Positions 1-6,181 of a DNA stretch of 11,499 nt are shown in pieces. Position numbers and translations under genes: made by a program. The notes under the pieces are model-generated. The model searched no databases. It was not told the DNA's origin and saw nothing but the letters and a program-made list of their open reading frames with translations. Each line of letters begins with the position of its first letter. The stretch's first letter is position 1. This stretch comes from JBGTBD01 sp041749475 (GTDB lineage Bacteria; Pseudomonadota; Alphaproteobacteria; Rickettsiales; UBA998), in assembly GCA_041749475.1 (NCBI GenBank), contig JBGTBD010000014.1, forward strand, positions 1 to 11,499, written 5' to 3'.

Positions 1-3
1 AGC

Positions 4-546
4 ATGACCAAGGGCTTGTTTGATGAATGGGAGAACGCTTCGCTTACAGAAGAAAGCCGCTTCATCGAAGAAAGCCGGTTCGTCGCGCGCTCCGGCGCTG
101 AGTATGCCGAAACCACTATCATGGTGACGCAGATGAACACGCCCGAACATCCCCTATCCGAACATCCTGACGCTCTTGTCGAAGCCGGGGAATACCTCGC
201 CAAGATGCTCGCCCGACTGCAGGTTGCGGTGGATGCGGTGCTGGATCGCTCGACCTATCGTCCCGAAGACACGCAGAAGATGAGTGGTATCGAGGAAGCG
301 AAACTTCTCGCCTCGCTCGATAAGTGGCAACGCCGCTATAATACGCTCGATGAGGAGCAGAAGACCCTCGCCGCCGCCTATGCCGAACTGCTGGAAAAAG
401 TGCAGGTGCTGGAGCAGGAGAACGAACTCCTCCGCCACGCCATCGGGGAAGACCAAAAAGACACCATGCGCCAGCAAGGGATGTACGACGAAATCTCCGC
501 GCGGCTGGAGCGCAGTCTCGCCGTGCTTGAAAAAGTGCTCAATTAG
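4..546 (+). CDS. Coiled-coil hypothetical protein upstream of zapA
   Basis: I do not recognise this 180-residue protein by sequence. It has no signal peptide and no membrane segment. The second half, roughly residues 100-178, is rich in Glu, Leu, Gln and Lys with heptad-like spacing, so a cytoplasmic coiled coil is likely. The N-terminal region carries an 18-bp tandem duplication (positions 49-84) giving EESRFI then EESRFV. It ends 32 bp before zapA on the same strand, so the two probably share a transcript. In other alphaproteobacteria a small coiled-coil gene (DUF4164 type) often sits just before zapA, and this may be a counterpart; that is inference from position. The start is uncertain. 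The ATG lies at the window edge, so its ribosome binding site cannot be seen and the gene may begin further upstream. ATG codons at 121 and 133 are alternatives but lack a clear Shine-Dalgarno. Confidence 0.7.
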   Translation: MTKGLFDEWENASLTEESRFIEESRFVARSGAEYAETTIMVTQMNTPEHPLSEHPDALVEAGEYLAKMLARLQVAVDAVLDRSTYRPEDTQKMSGIEEAKLLASLDKWQRRYNTLDEEQKTLAAAYAELLEKVQVLEQENELLRHAIGEDQKDTMRQQGMYDEISARLERSLAVLEKVLN

Positions 547-578
547 GGATAACCGGGAATCGTATCAGGAGTGCCGCC

Positions 579-992
579 ATGAAAAAACTCGAAATCGTCA
601 TCAATCACCATAACTATACGCTGGCCTGCGATGACGGTCAGGAATCTCACGTCGCCCAACTGGCCGAAGAGATCGATATGCGCGCCCGCGAGATCGCGAT
701 ACGCATGCCCAAGGCCGGGGAATTGATGAACCTCGTCATGACCTGCCTGACCCTGGCCGATGAACTCTACGAATCCCGTCAGGAAGCGGGCGCATTGCAT
801 GAGCATATCGCCTCACTAGTCGCGGCCGGATATAACGTTGGCGAGCAGGAGATGAGCACCGACAGCACCGCGCCAGCGAAATCCTCCACCAAGACCGCCG
901 AGGAAGCCCAGATGGTGCTGACCCTCACCATGCGCGAAATCGCTGACCACGTCGAGAAAATGGCCCTTTCCGTAGAAGAGCGGCTGAATTAG
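579..992 (+). CDS. zapA: Cell division protein ZapA
   Basis: ZapA is a small cytoplasmic protein that binds FtsZ and promotes bundling of protofilaments in the Z-ring. This 137-residue product begins with the family pattern: a beta strand (KLEIVINHHNYTLAC), then DGQE followed by a helix with HVAQLAEEID, and a long helix that includes MNLVMTCLTLADELYES. That gives the usual N-terminal globular head (about residues 1-65) followed by a dimerising coiled coil. The C-terminal part (about 90-137) is a further helix with a Ser/Thr/Ala-rich linker and is somewhat longer than in short homologues. An AGGAG-like site at 568-572 supports the ATG start. The coiled-coil gene precedes it by 32 bp and the 6S RNA follows it, an arrangement known for zapA in many proteobacteria. 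Confidence 0.93.
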   Translation: MKKLEIVINHHNYTLACDDGQESHVAQLAEEIDMRAREIAIRMPKAGELMNLVMTCLTLADELYESRQEAGALHEHIASLVAAGYNVGEQEMSTDSTAPAKSSTKTAEEAQMVLTLTMREIADHVEKMALSVEERLN

Positions 993-1055
993 GCGGCTTG
1001 AAACAGGACAAAACAGCCCTATATTTTCCCCATGGAATAAACGCCCGGATTGGCG

Positions 1056-1061
1056 TATAAT
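1056..1061 (+). promoter_or_regulatory. -10 box of the 6S RNA promoter
   Basis: A perfect TATAAT lies at 1056-1061 between zapA and the 6S RNA. The hexamer 17 bp upstream (1033-1038, TGGAAT) is a poor match to the -35 consensus. Transcription would start near 1068, about 14 nt before the closing stem of the 6S RNA. The call rests on the -10 match and the spacing. Confidence 0.5.
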
Positions 1062-1067
1062 CAGGGA

Positions 1068-1246
1068 TGAAATACACGAATACTGGTACTGCTACGTTTG
1101 TGAAGGCCAAAATTTCCTGGGGCCGATAATACTTGCAATTGGGAGTTGTCCCTGCCTCTCGCCCTGGCGGCTGGTATACGACACCCACCTGAACATACGG
1201 GCCGCAAGTGACTTGAGAGGCCCACGGCGATGCGGTTCCAGTCCTC
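1068..1246 (+). ncRNA. ssrS: 6S RNA
   Basis: 6S RNA mimics an open promoter and sequesters the housekeeping sigma factor RNA polymerase holoenzyme in stationary phase. The call rests on position, on sequence resemblance and on pairing. It lies immediately downstream of zapA. The block CCTGGGGCCGATAAT at 1116-1130 closely resembles the CCUGAGCCGAUAUUU stretch of the E. coli molecule, and CACCTGAAC at 1185-1193 resembles its CACCUUGAAC. The ends form a closing stem (1082-1092 with 1232-1242, one mismatch and one G-U pair). An inner perfect stem pairs 1154-1160 with 1215-1221. The exact 5' end is uncertain: either near 1068 from the -10 box or near 1080 after processing. A strong terminator follows at once. 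In many genomes a 5-formyltetrahydrofolate cyclo-ligase gene comes next; it is absent here. Confidence 0.85.
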
Positions 1247-1254
1247 TATATAAG

Positions 1255-1279
1255 AAGGCCACCCAAGGGTGGCCTTTTT
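1255..1279 (+). terminator. Rho-independent terminator of the 6S RNA
   Basis: A perfect 8-bp GC-rich stem (GGCCACCC at 1257-1264 with GGGTGGCC at 1267-1274) has a two-base AA loop, which may open further in practice. It is flanked by AA and followed by five T residues. It sits 10 bp after the 6S RNA body and ends its transcript. Confidence 0.92.
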
Positions 1280-1309
1280 CGTTTCTCCCGCATAAGCCCC
1301 ATAAATTGC

Positions 1310-1394
1310 TGTCATTCCCGCGAAAGCGGGAATCCATCCTTGGATGCTTGCGCCATAGACATGGCGGTGGATTCCCGCTTTCGCGGGAATGACA
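1310..1394. repeat. Dispersed inverted-repeat element, copy 1
   Basis: Two 27-bp arms (1310-1336 and 1368-1394) are perfect inverted copies around a 31-bp centre. Each arm also contains its own smaller palindrome, CCCGC GAAA GCGGG. Read on the minus strand, the arm translates as the pattern VIPAKAGIH, which recurs as a spurious ORF in many proteobacterial genomes and marks a dispersed palindromic or MITE-like repeat. A diverged second copy lies at 6622-6731. It carries no gene. Mobility is inferred from the structure, not shown. Confidence 0.9.
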
Positions 1395-1420
1395 ATTAGT
1401 AGCGAGTAGAAAAGTTCACA

Positions 1421-1543
1421 AGCGAGGTCAGGAGACCGAGCCAGCCTTGAGAGGTGAGCGCCCGCGAACACCTATTGCGCAGGCCAGTAGGCCGAGCAGG
1501 GGAAATAATAAACTAGGAGCGCGCAGTAGGCGCGAGCAGGGCA
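1421..1543. repeat. Cluster of three similar short hairpins
   Basis: Three short hairpins share a loop and a 3' flank but differ in stem. The first has GGTC-AGGA-GACC at 1426-1437. The second has GGCC-AGTA-GGCC at 1482-1493. The third has GCGC-AGTAG-GCGC at 1521-1533. Each is followed by GAGC, and the last two by GAGCAGGG. The stems change on both sides together, which suggests that the hairpin rather than the sequence is kept. No gene is visible in this stretch between the inverted repeat and the next terminator. I do not know a named repeat family that fits. Confidence 0.5.
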
Positions 1544-1554
1544 AACTAACAAGC

Positions 1555-1585
1555 CAAAAAAAGGGCCGCCCTAAGGCAGCCCTTT
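1555..1585 (-). terminator. Rho-independent terminator of the OmpA-family gene
   Basis: On the minus strand, AAAGGGCTGCC (1585-1575) pairs with GGCGGCCCTTT (1570-1560) through one G-U pair and a four-base loop, and the run of T residues continues to 1556. It lies 23 bp beyond the stop codon of the OmpA-family gene. Confidence 0.9.
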
Positions 1586-1608
1586 CTCATTCTAACGTCA
1601 ACTACCGA

Positions 1609-2229
1609 CTATTGTTGGTATTTGAACTGTACTTCTACGCGACGATCAGCGGCGAGGCAGGAGATTTTCTCCTCACGGCTGCTGATGCCTTCGCAATTGG
1701 TGACGGAATTGGTTTCACCAAGACCTTGCACCGCCACGACGTTGACCGGGATGGACACGCGGGAGGACAGGTATTCGTCGATCGCTTTCGCGCGGCGCTG
1801 GGAAAGCGCTACGTTGTAATCGGAATTACCCATTTCGTCTGCGTAACCCACGATGTCCCCACCGAGGATGTGTGGGCTGGTTCTGATGATTCCGGCCAGC
1901 GTTTCGAGTTTGGCGACAGCATCCGTGGTCAGGCTTGCATCATCGAAATCGAAGTAGATGGTGCGTTGCTCGAGGCTGATCACCGGAGCGGGAGCCGGAG
2001 CAGGCGCGGCGACGGGAGCCGGAGCGGGTTCTGGCTTCTCAGGAGCGCAGATGTCCTGATCTGCATCCCATTTGGTCCGGACGCAGTTGCCGAACGTGTT
2101 GACGACGATACCGGTGCGGTCATCGCGGACGGTTTTCTTGGGTTCAGCGGCAGCCGGGAAGCTGAGTGCCGCCATGGTGACTGCAACCGCAGCACTGCCG
2201 ACAGTGAATTTAATGAATTGGGTAAACAT
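1609..2229 (-). CDS. OmpA-family peptidoglycan-binding outer membrane protein
   Basis: This 206-residue protein has a signal peptide of about 28 residues ending in FPAAA. A short region with two Cys residues (about 48 and 61) follows, then a Pro/Ala linker (PEPAPAP-type, about 65-83), then an OmpA-like domain (about 86-206). The domain begins with TIYFDFDDASL and keeps the peptidoglycan-binding motif, with GYADEMG, then YNVALSQRRAKA, including the Asp and Arg that bind diaminopimelate in this family. The N-terminal part is far too short for an eight-stranded barrel. The protein is therefore likely to be periplasmic or anchored by other means, tethering envelope layers to the wall. The domain's usual HTD is AD here. 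An AAGAGG site (2235-2240) supports the start. It has its own terminator and is separated from the dsbA-like gene upstream by 124 bp. Confidence 0.9.
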   Translation of the reverse strand: MFTQFIKFTVGSAAVAVTMAALSFPAAAEPKKTVRDDRTGIVVNTFGNCVRTKWDADQDICAPEKPEPAPAPVAAPAPAPAPVISLEQRTIYFDFDDASLTTDAVAKLETLAGIIRTSPHILGGDIVGYADEMGNSDYNVALSQRRAKAIDEYLSSRVSIPVNVVAVQGLGETNSVTNCEGISSREEKISCLAADRRVEVQFKYQQ

Positions 2230-2353
2230 GATAACCTCTTAAGGCATTACGGGTTAATGAAATTTCCGGCCATGGGGCTGAAAAACGAACCCGAACTTAT
2301 GCGATAAGAGATAAACAGGCAATAAACTTCTTGGGCCTAAAATAAATAGCCCG
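2230..2353 (-). promoter_or_regulatory. Leader and possible promoter of the OmpA-family gene
   Basis: This 124-bp gap between the dsbA-like stop and the OmpA-family start is AT-rich compared with its surroundings. On the minus strand TTGCCT is followed 17 bp later by TAAGTT (about 2321 down to 2293), a modest match to a sigma-70 promoter that would give a leader of about 55 nt. I see no clear terminator for the upstream gene here, so some read-through is possible. Confidence 0.35.
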
Positions 2354-3091
2354 TTATTTTTTTGCCTGTTTCGCCTTCACGACACCTTCCACGATCTGCG
2401 GCACGGTAAGTGCGTGCAGCGTCACCTCATCCCCGATGATGACCAGTGGCGTACCCGTCGCACCTAGCTTTTGGGCCAACTCCGTCGTATCGGCGATGAT
2501 GTCCGTATAGGTCTGTTTCGCGGCTTCTTTCTTAATTTTTTCGACGTCCAGCCCCGTTGAAGCCAGAATCTTCTCCGTGCCCGCCTGATCGAGGCGGCCC
2601 TGATACTTCATCAGCCCGGTGTGGAAGGCGTAATATTTGTCCTGCTGGGTCTTATAAACCGCGAGAGCCACGCGTGCGATATTCTCGGATTGCTCACCGA
2701 AAATGGGATATTCCTTGAAGATGATGCGGATATCCTTGTGCTCGTTCATATAAGCTTCAAGGTTATTGAACATCATTTTGCACGCCGGGCAGTTATAATC
2801 GTAGAAATAGACGACCTTCACCCCGTCCTTCGGCCCGTAAGCGGGGGAGTCCGGGTTATTGAATACGTCATTCTTCAAGGCCTGCAACGCTTGGCTCGCT
2901 TGCTGTTTCTGCGCGTTCTGCTGTTGCTCCTGATAGTTGGCGACCGATTTCAGGATGACTTCCGGGTTCTTGTCGAGGAATTCGACGATGATCTTCTCCA
3001 CATCGGCCTTGGTCAGGTTCGGTGCGGCGTAGGCGGCTGTAGCGGTGGAAGCGAGGAAGAGGGCGGCGATCAGGGGAAGGGAACGGGTCAC
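2354..3091 (-). CDS. DsbA-family periplasmic thiol-disulfide oxidoreductase
   Basis: This 245-residue exported thioredoxin-fold protein has a signal peptide ending near AAYAA (about 23). A helical, Gln-rich N-terminal segment (about 26-75) resembles the oligomerising N-terminal region of ScsC-like and Com1-like proteins. The catalytic domain follows, with the redox motif CPAC at Cys101-Cys104 after VVYFYDYN, and the cis-Pro loop GATGTP (Pro215). The family role is oxidation or isomerisation of disulfides in exported proteins. The N-terminal extension suggests an oligomeric isomerase-like enzyme, but this is inference. The start codon is GTG, chosen because AAGGAG sits 7 bp ahead (3099-3104). 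The stop of the M48 peptidase gene lies only 3 bp before it, so the two are co-transcribed and probably translationally coupled. Confidence 0.92.
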   Translation of the reverse strand: MTRSLPLIAALFLASTATAAYAAPNLTKADVEKIIVEFLDKNPEVILKSVANYQEQQQNAQKQQASQALQALKNDVFNNPDSPAYGPKDGVKVVYFYDYNCPACKMMFNNLEAYMNEHKDIRIIFKEYPIFGEQSENIARVALAVYKTQQDKYYAFHTGLMKYQGRLDQAGTEKILASTGLDVEKIKKEAAKQTYTDIIADTTELAQKLGATGTPLVIIGDEVTLHALTVPQIVEGVVKAKQAKK

Positions 3092-3094
3092 GGA

Positions 3095-4486
3095 TTATCT
3101 CCTTGGGGTGATACTATAATCAGGTTCGGCAAATGGCTCTATCAGGTTACCATCATTTTTCTTTTCGTCACGGATTTCCTGCTGCACGGCTTGGTAGAGG
3201 TCATCCGCACGGCGGTAGGAAGGGCTGTCTTTGGGTAATTCTTTCCGTGCATCCCTGCTATATTGCCGTGCATCCCTCAATTTATGGTTAAGAAACGCCT
3301 CTTCGGCGAGGGCGAGCTTGGTCAGCCCGGTTTTGCCTTGTTTTCCATAGGCTGTCGCCAGCAGATGCCACGTCAGCTGATAGGTGTTATCGAGCGAACT
3401 GGCATATTCCAACTGTTCCACCGCCTTCTGCGTTTTCGCGGCATCGGGCTTGTTGGCCAGCATCGCCTGTGCATAGGACGTGCGGATAAGAGCGGAATCA
3501 GGCACGCTTTTCGCCGCCTCGGCATAGATAATCTCGGATTCAGCGGTGCGGCCCGACTCAAATAAAATCTGTCCGCGCGTATCCAGCAGATACCCATCCC
3601 GCCCGACTTTCTTCTCCAACTGGTCAAGCGTCGCGAGTGCCTTATCTGGCTCCGCTTGCTGGAACAGCGCCACCGCGCGCGCATACAACCCGCGCACCGT
3701 ATCGTTGCCCAACGGGTAACGGTCGAGCACCTGACGGGGCGGCAACAGGAAGCCTTCCAGCTTACCCAGTAACCGCTGGTAATTCTGCTGAAGTACAGGA
3801 GGCACGCCTTTTTCCGCCAGCTCTGGGTTAGCGTCGATATGCGAGCGCATATGCTCGATACGCTCGTTGGAAAGCGGGTGGGTCAATATATAGGGGTCTA
3901 TCTTGCCGACATGCATTTTCTCGTTACGGCGCAGGAGCTTGAATGTATCAAGCAGCCCTTGGGCGGACATCTCCAGCCCGTCGAGGTAATTCAGCGCCGC
4001 CTGATCGGCCGCATTCTCATTTGTGCGACTGAAAGAGAGCATATTGCGCCTCGCAGTCTCGCTCCCCGCAGAAATCACCGCCGCGCCCACTTCGCCCGAA
4101 CCACCTGCCGCCGCAGCAGCTCCCAGCACGAAGCTGATGATGGTCCCGATACTCGCCGATTGCACCTGCTCCGCCCCGCGCGCCAGATGCCCACCAGCAA
4201 TGTGCCCGGTTTCATGCGCGATGACGCCCGCCAGCATTTCCGGTCGCTCACACGCCATAATGAGGCCGGTATGGATGAAGACGTTGCTACCCCCCGCCAC
4301 GAAAGCGTTGAGGGATGTATCCTGCACAATAAAGAGGTTGACCCCGTTCTTATCCAGCCCCGCGATGGTGAAGATGGGGTCGGCGATCTGGCGGAGGACA
4401 TGCTCCGATTCCGCGTCGCGTATCAGCCCTGCACAGGCCTGATGGGAAAAGACCAAAATACTCAGGAATATTGTGAAAAAACGCAT
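3095..4486 (-). CDS. Periplasmic M48 metallopeptidase with TPR repeats (BepA-like)
   Basis: This 463-residue protein has a short signal peptide (about 1-19, ending QACA). An M48 zinc peptidase domain follows (about 30-215). The zinc motif HETGH is at 91-95 (His91, Glu92, His95), and Glu157 in NENAAD is the likely third ligand. His203 in HPLSNER matches the position of the regulatory His found in BepA-type enzymes. A C-terminal solenoid of TPR-like helices runs from about 265 to 450. Length and architecture match E. coli BepA, which degrades or helps assemble stalled outer membrane proteins, including the LPS transporter LptD. Co-transcription with the DsbA-like gene fits a role in envelope folding and quality control. 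Cys18 is near the cleavage site, but the residues before it do not form a good lipobox. The ribosome binding site is weak (GGAATAG). Confidence 0.92.
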   Translation of the reverse strand: MRFFTIFLSILVFSHQACAGLIRDAESEHVLRQIADPIFTIAGLDKNGVNLFIVQDTSLNAFVAGGSNVFIHTGLIMACERPEMLAGVIAHETGHIAGGHLARGAEQVQSASIGTIISFVLGAAAAAGGSGEVGAAVISAGSETARRNMLSFSRTNENAADQAALNYLDGLEMSAQGLLDTFKLLRRNEKMHVGKIDPYILTHPLSNERIEHMRSHIDANPELAEKGVPPVLQQNYQRLLGKLEGFLLPPRQVLDRYPLGNDTVRGLYARAVALFQQAEPDKALATLDQLEKKVGRDGYLLDTRGQILFESGRTAESEIIYAEAAKSVPDSALIRTSYAQAMLANKPDAAKTQKAVEQLEYASSLDNTYQLTWHLLATAYGKQGKTGLTKLALAEEAFLNHKLRDARQYSRDARKELPKDSPSYRRADDLYQAVQQEIRDEKKNDGNLIEPFAEPDYSITPRR

Positions 4487-4505
4487 GCACCAACTATTCC
4501 GATGT

Positions 4506-4535
4506 TTTATACAAATCGCAAGTTTGTTTTTTGAA
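4506..4535 (-). promoter_or_regulatory. Promoter candidate for the M48 peptidase-dsbA operon
   Basis: On the minus strand TTCAAA (4535-4530) and TATAAA (4511-4506) are separated by 18 bp. The transcript would start about 13 bases before the ATG at 4486. Its -35 box overlaps that of the opposite promoter, so the two genes may compete for or share control. Confidence 0.45.
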
Positions 4536-4559
4536 TTTCGTCGTTGCCCGAATTTTATG
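4531..4559 (+). promoter_or_regulatory. Promoter candidate for the aminotransferase gene
   Basis: TTGAAT (4531-4536) and TTTATG (4554-4559) are separated by 17 bp. The predicted start near 4566 falls just before the perfect inverted repeat at 4568-4616, so the mRNA would begin with that hairpin. Confidence 0.4.
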
Positions 4560-4567
4560 CCAATAAA

Positions 4568-4616
4568 TTACAGGGCAATCCAGCATTCTTCGCGGAAAGG
4601 CTGGATTGCCCTGTAA
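4568..4616. repeat. Perfect 17-bp inverted repeat with a 15-bp loop
   Basis: The arms at 4568-4584 and 4600-4616 are exact reverse complements, centred on GGGCAATCC and GGATTGCCC. No T-tract follows on the plus strand, so this is not a typical terminator, and no gene ends here on either strand. The likeliest roles are a 5' stabilising hairpin in the aminotransferase mRNA or an operator. A small mobile repeat is also possible. I found no second copy in the window. Confidence 0.85.
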
Positions 4617-4664
4617 TGTGCTACCGCAAATTCAGGCAATGACGAGGATAACGGGTAAGAAAAA

Positions 4665-5810
4665 ATGTTACATGGTGCGGATGAGATCAGACCGTTTGAG
4701 GTAATGGAAGCCTTCGTCGAAGCGGAGAAACTGCAACGCTCAGGCAAAGATGTCGTGCATCTTTCGCTGGGACAGCCCGGCGGACGCCTGCCGGAGCGAG
4801 TCAAAGCGAAGCTCGCCGACGCCATCCAGAACGAAGCCCTCGGCTACACCAACGCTTGCGGTATGCCCGAACTGCGCGAGAAAATCTCTGAGGATTACAA
4901 GAAGCGCTACGGCCTTGTCGTTCCTATGGAGCGCATTTTCATCACCGTCGGCTCGTCCTCCGGTTTCCTGCTGTCGATCCTCTCCGCCTTGGAGAAAGGC
5001 TCGAAAGTCGCCATCGGACGCCCGTATTATCCCGCATATCCCAATATGCTGCGCGCCCTGCACATGCAGCCGCACATCATCGAGACCAAACCGGAAGAGA
5101 AATTCCACCTCTCATGGGAACGCATCAGCGAAGGCGGTGACCTGCCGAAAGCGGTCATTGTCGCGAGCCCCTCAAACCCTACGGGGATGATGCTGAGCGC
5201 CGAGGAGATGGAAGAACTCACCCGCCAGTGCAACGCGCACCATGTTCGCCTGTTCTCCGACGAAATCTATCACGGCATCGCTTTCGAGAAAAAGCCGGTG
5301 ACGGCCTTGCAATATTCTAACGAAGCCATCGTCATCAACAGTTTCTCGAAAACCTACATGCTTCCCGGTTGGCGCTTGGGCTGGGTGGTGATGCCGCCGT
5401 CACTGGCGCGCCGGTTCGAGTTGCTGGCACAGAGCTTCTTCATCTCCGCCTCCGCCGCTGCGCAAGTAGCTGCCCTAGCGATGATGGACGAAGACGAAGC
5501 GATGGAGAAAGAAATCACCCTCTATCACAAGAACCGCGACGCACTGGCCGCTGGCCTGCGCGATGCGGGCATCACCGATTTCCACGTACCCGAAGGCGCG
5601 TTCTATCTGTATGCTGATGTGTCGAAACTCTCCAACGACAGCAAGGATTTCTGCCGCCGTATGCTGCACGAAGCAGGCGTCTGCGCCGTTCCGGGGATCG
5701 ATTTCGACGAAGCCAACGGCCACCGCTATGTCCGCTTCTCCTATTGCGGCTCGGAGCGCGACATTGCCGAAGCGTCCAAACGCCTGAAGGCATGGCTTTC
5801 TACTAAATGA
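4665..5810 (+). CDS. PLP-dependent class I/II aminotransferase
   Basis: This is a 381-residue cytoplasmic fold-type I enzyme that transfers an amino group using pyridoxal phosphate. The expected landmarks appear in order: a substrate-loop motif LSLGQPGG (34-40, where many relatives have GEPDF or GQPDF); GYTNACGMPELR (60-71); NPTG with Asn171; SDEIYHG with Asp199 and Tyr202; the Schiff-base lysine Lys229 in SFSKTYMLPGWRLGW, with Arg237 as the phosphate contact; the GAFY motif (311-314); and Arg357 in YVRFSYC, the residue that binds the substrate carboxylate. It is near the aspartate/alanine aminotransferase group, but the amino acid used cannot be read from the sequence. The ribosome binding site is weak: GGTAAG lies 6 bp upstream and there is no AGGAGG. 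The gene ends directly against the stop of the minus-strand 87-residue gene, with no base between them. Confidence 0.92.
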   Translation: MLHGADEIRPFEVMEAFVEAEKLQRSGKDVVHLSLGQPGGRLPERVKAKLADAIQNEALGYTNACGMPELREKISEDYKKRYGLVVPMERIFITVGSSSGFLLSILSALEKGSKVAIGRPYYPAYPNMLRALHMQPHIIETKPEEKFHLSWERISEGGDLPKAVIVASPSNPTGMMLSAEEMEELTRQCNAHHVRLFSDEIYHGIAFEKKPVTALQYSNEAIVINSFSKTYMLPGWRLGWVVMPPSLARRFELLAQSFFISASAAAQVAALAMMDEDEAMEKEITLYHKNRDALAAGLRDAGITDFHVPEGAFYLYADVSKLSNDSKDFCRRMLHEAGVCAVPGIDFDEANGHRYVRFSYCGSERDIAEASKRLKAWLSTK

Positions 5811-6074
5811 TCATCTTGCTCTTGTTAATGATTGGTAAGCAGAAGGATGCCTTCCATATAAAGCGGCCTCGGCTTGAGGATGCTTTTGGTTGAAATTGTC
5901 GATGATGCTCTTCGCCCGATCTAATTTTTCGGCTGCAACCTCATCGTGAAAAACATTGATAATCCAGCGGTCACCAATATTATCTTTTTGTGGATTGAAT
6001 TCGCGCAGCCCGGCTGCATGGAGCTGGCGCTTAAGTTTCCCTTCCCAGCGGTTGAACTTATCATTATCCGACAT
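5811..6074 (-). CDS. Small hypothetical protein, 87 residues
   Basis: I do not recognise this protein. It is soluble, charged and has no signal peptide or membrane segment. Visible features are an N-terminal KFNRWEGKLKRQLHAAG helix, the GDRWIINVFHDE segment in the middle, and a basic tail rich in Tyr, Arg and His. It is probably a real gene: an AGGAG (6081-6085) sits 6 bp before the ATG, a good promoter lies at 6098-6127, and the reading frame fills the space up to the stop of the aminotransferase exactly. Its transcript would run convergently into the aminotransferase gene, and I see no terminator between them. Confidence 0.7.
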   Translation of the reverse strand: MSDNDKFNRWEGKLKRQLHAAGLREFNPQKDNIGDRWIINVFHDEVAAEKLDRAKSIIDNFNQKHPQAEAALYGRHPSAYQSLTRAR

Positions 6075-6097
6075 GATATACTCCTGTGTTTATATAG

Positions 6098-6127
6098 TGT
6101 ATATTATCTACCCGTGCTTTGTGTCAA
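6098..6127 (-). promoter_or_regulatory. Promoter of the 87-residue protein gene
   Basis: On the minus strand a perfect -35 box TTGACA (6127-6122) is followed after 18 bp by TATACA (6103-6098). Transcription would start near 6091, giving a short leader that holds the AGGAG site. The stretch upstream of the ohr gene overlaps this promoter, and I see no equally good promoter on the plus strand. Confidence 0.6.
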
Positions 6128-6181
6128 AATTATTACAAGTGCATGATTTTTCTGGGCAATCAATTTATTTAGGAGAAAAAT

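Noticed and set aside
1061..1471. Minus-strand open frames containing VIPAKAGIH
   Set aside because: They cross the 6S RNA and the inverted-repeat element. The peptide pattern is the known by-product of that repeat, and there is no ribosome binding site.
1421..1543. CRISPR array
   Set aside because: The three units are short, unevenly spaced (56 and 39 bp) and have varying stems; a CRISPR array has near-identical repeats and even spacers.
1447..2307. 286-codon plus-strand open frame opposite the OmpA-family gene
   Set aside because: It runs through a terminator and antisense to a clear OmpA domain gene with signal peptide and ribosome binding site. Its protein shows no domain.
4023..4442. 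Open frames on the plus strand opposite the M48 peptidase
   Set aside because: They are antisense to the zinc motif and signal peptide region of a well-supported gene and show no family features.
4568..4616. Perfect inverted repeat as an intrinsic terminator
   Set aside because: No T-tract follows on the plus strand, and the neighbouring genes are divergent, so no transcript needs to end here.
6118..6181. OhrR operator upstream of ohr
   Set aside because: The AT-rich stretch has no clear palindrome of the OhrR type, and no MarR-family gene is seen nearby.
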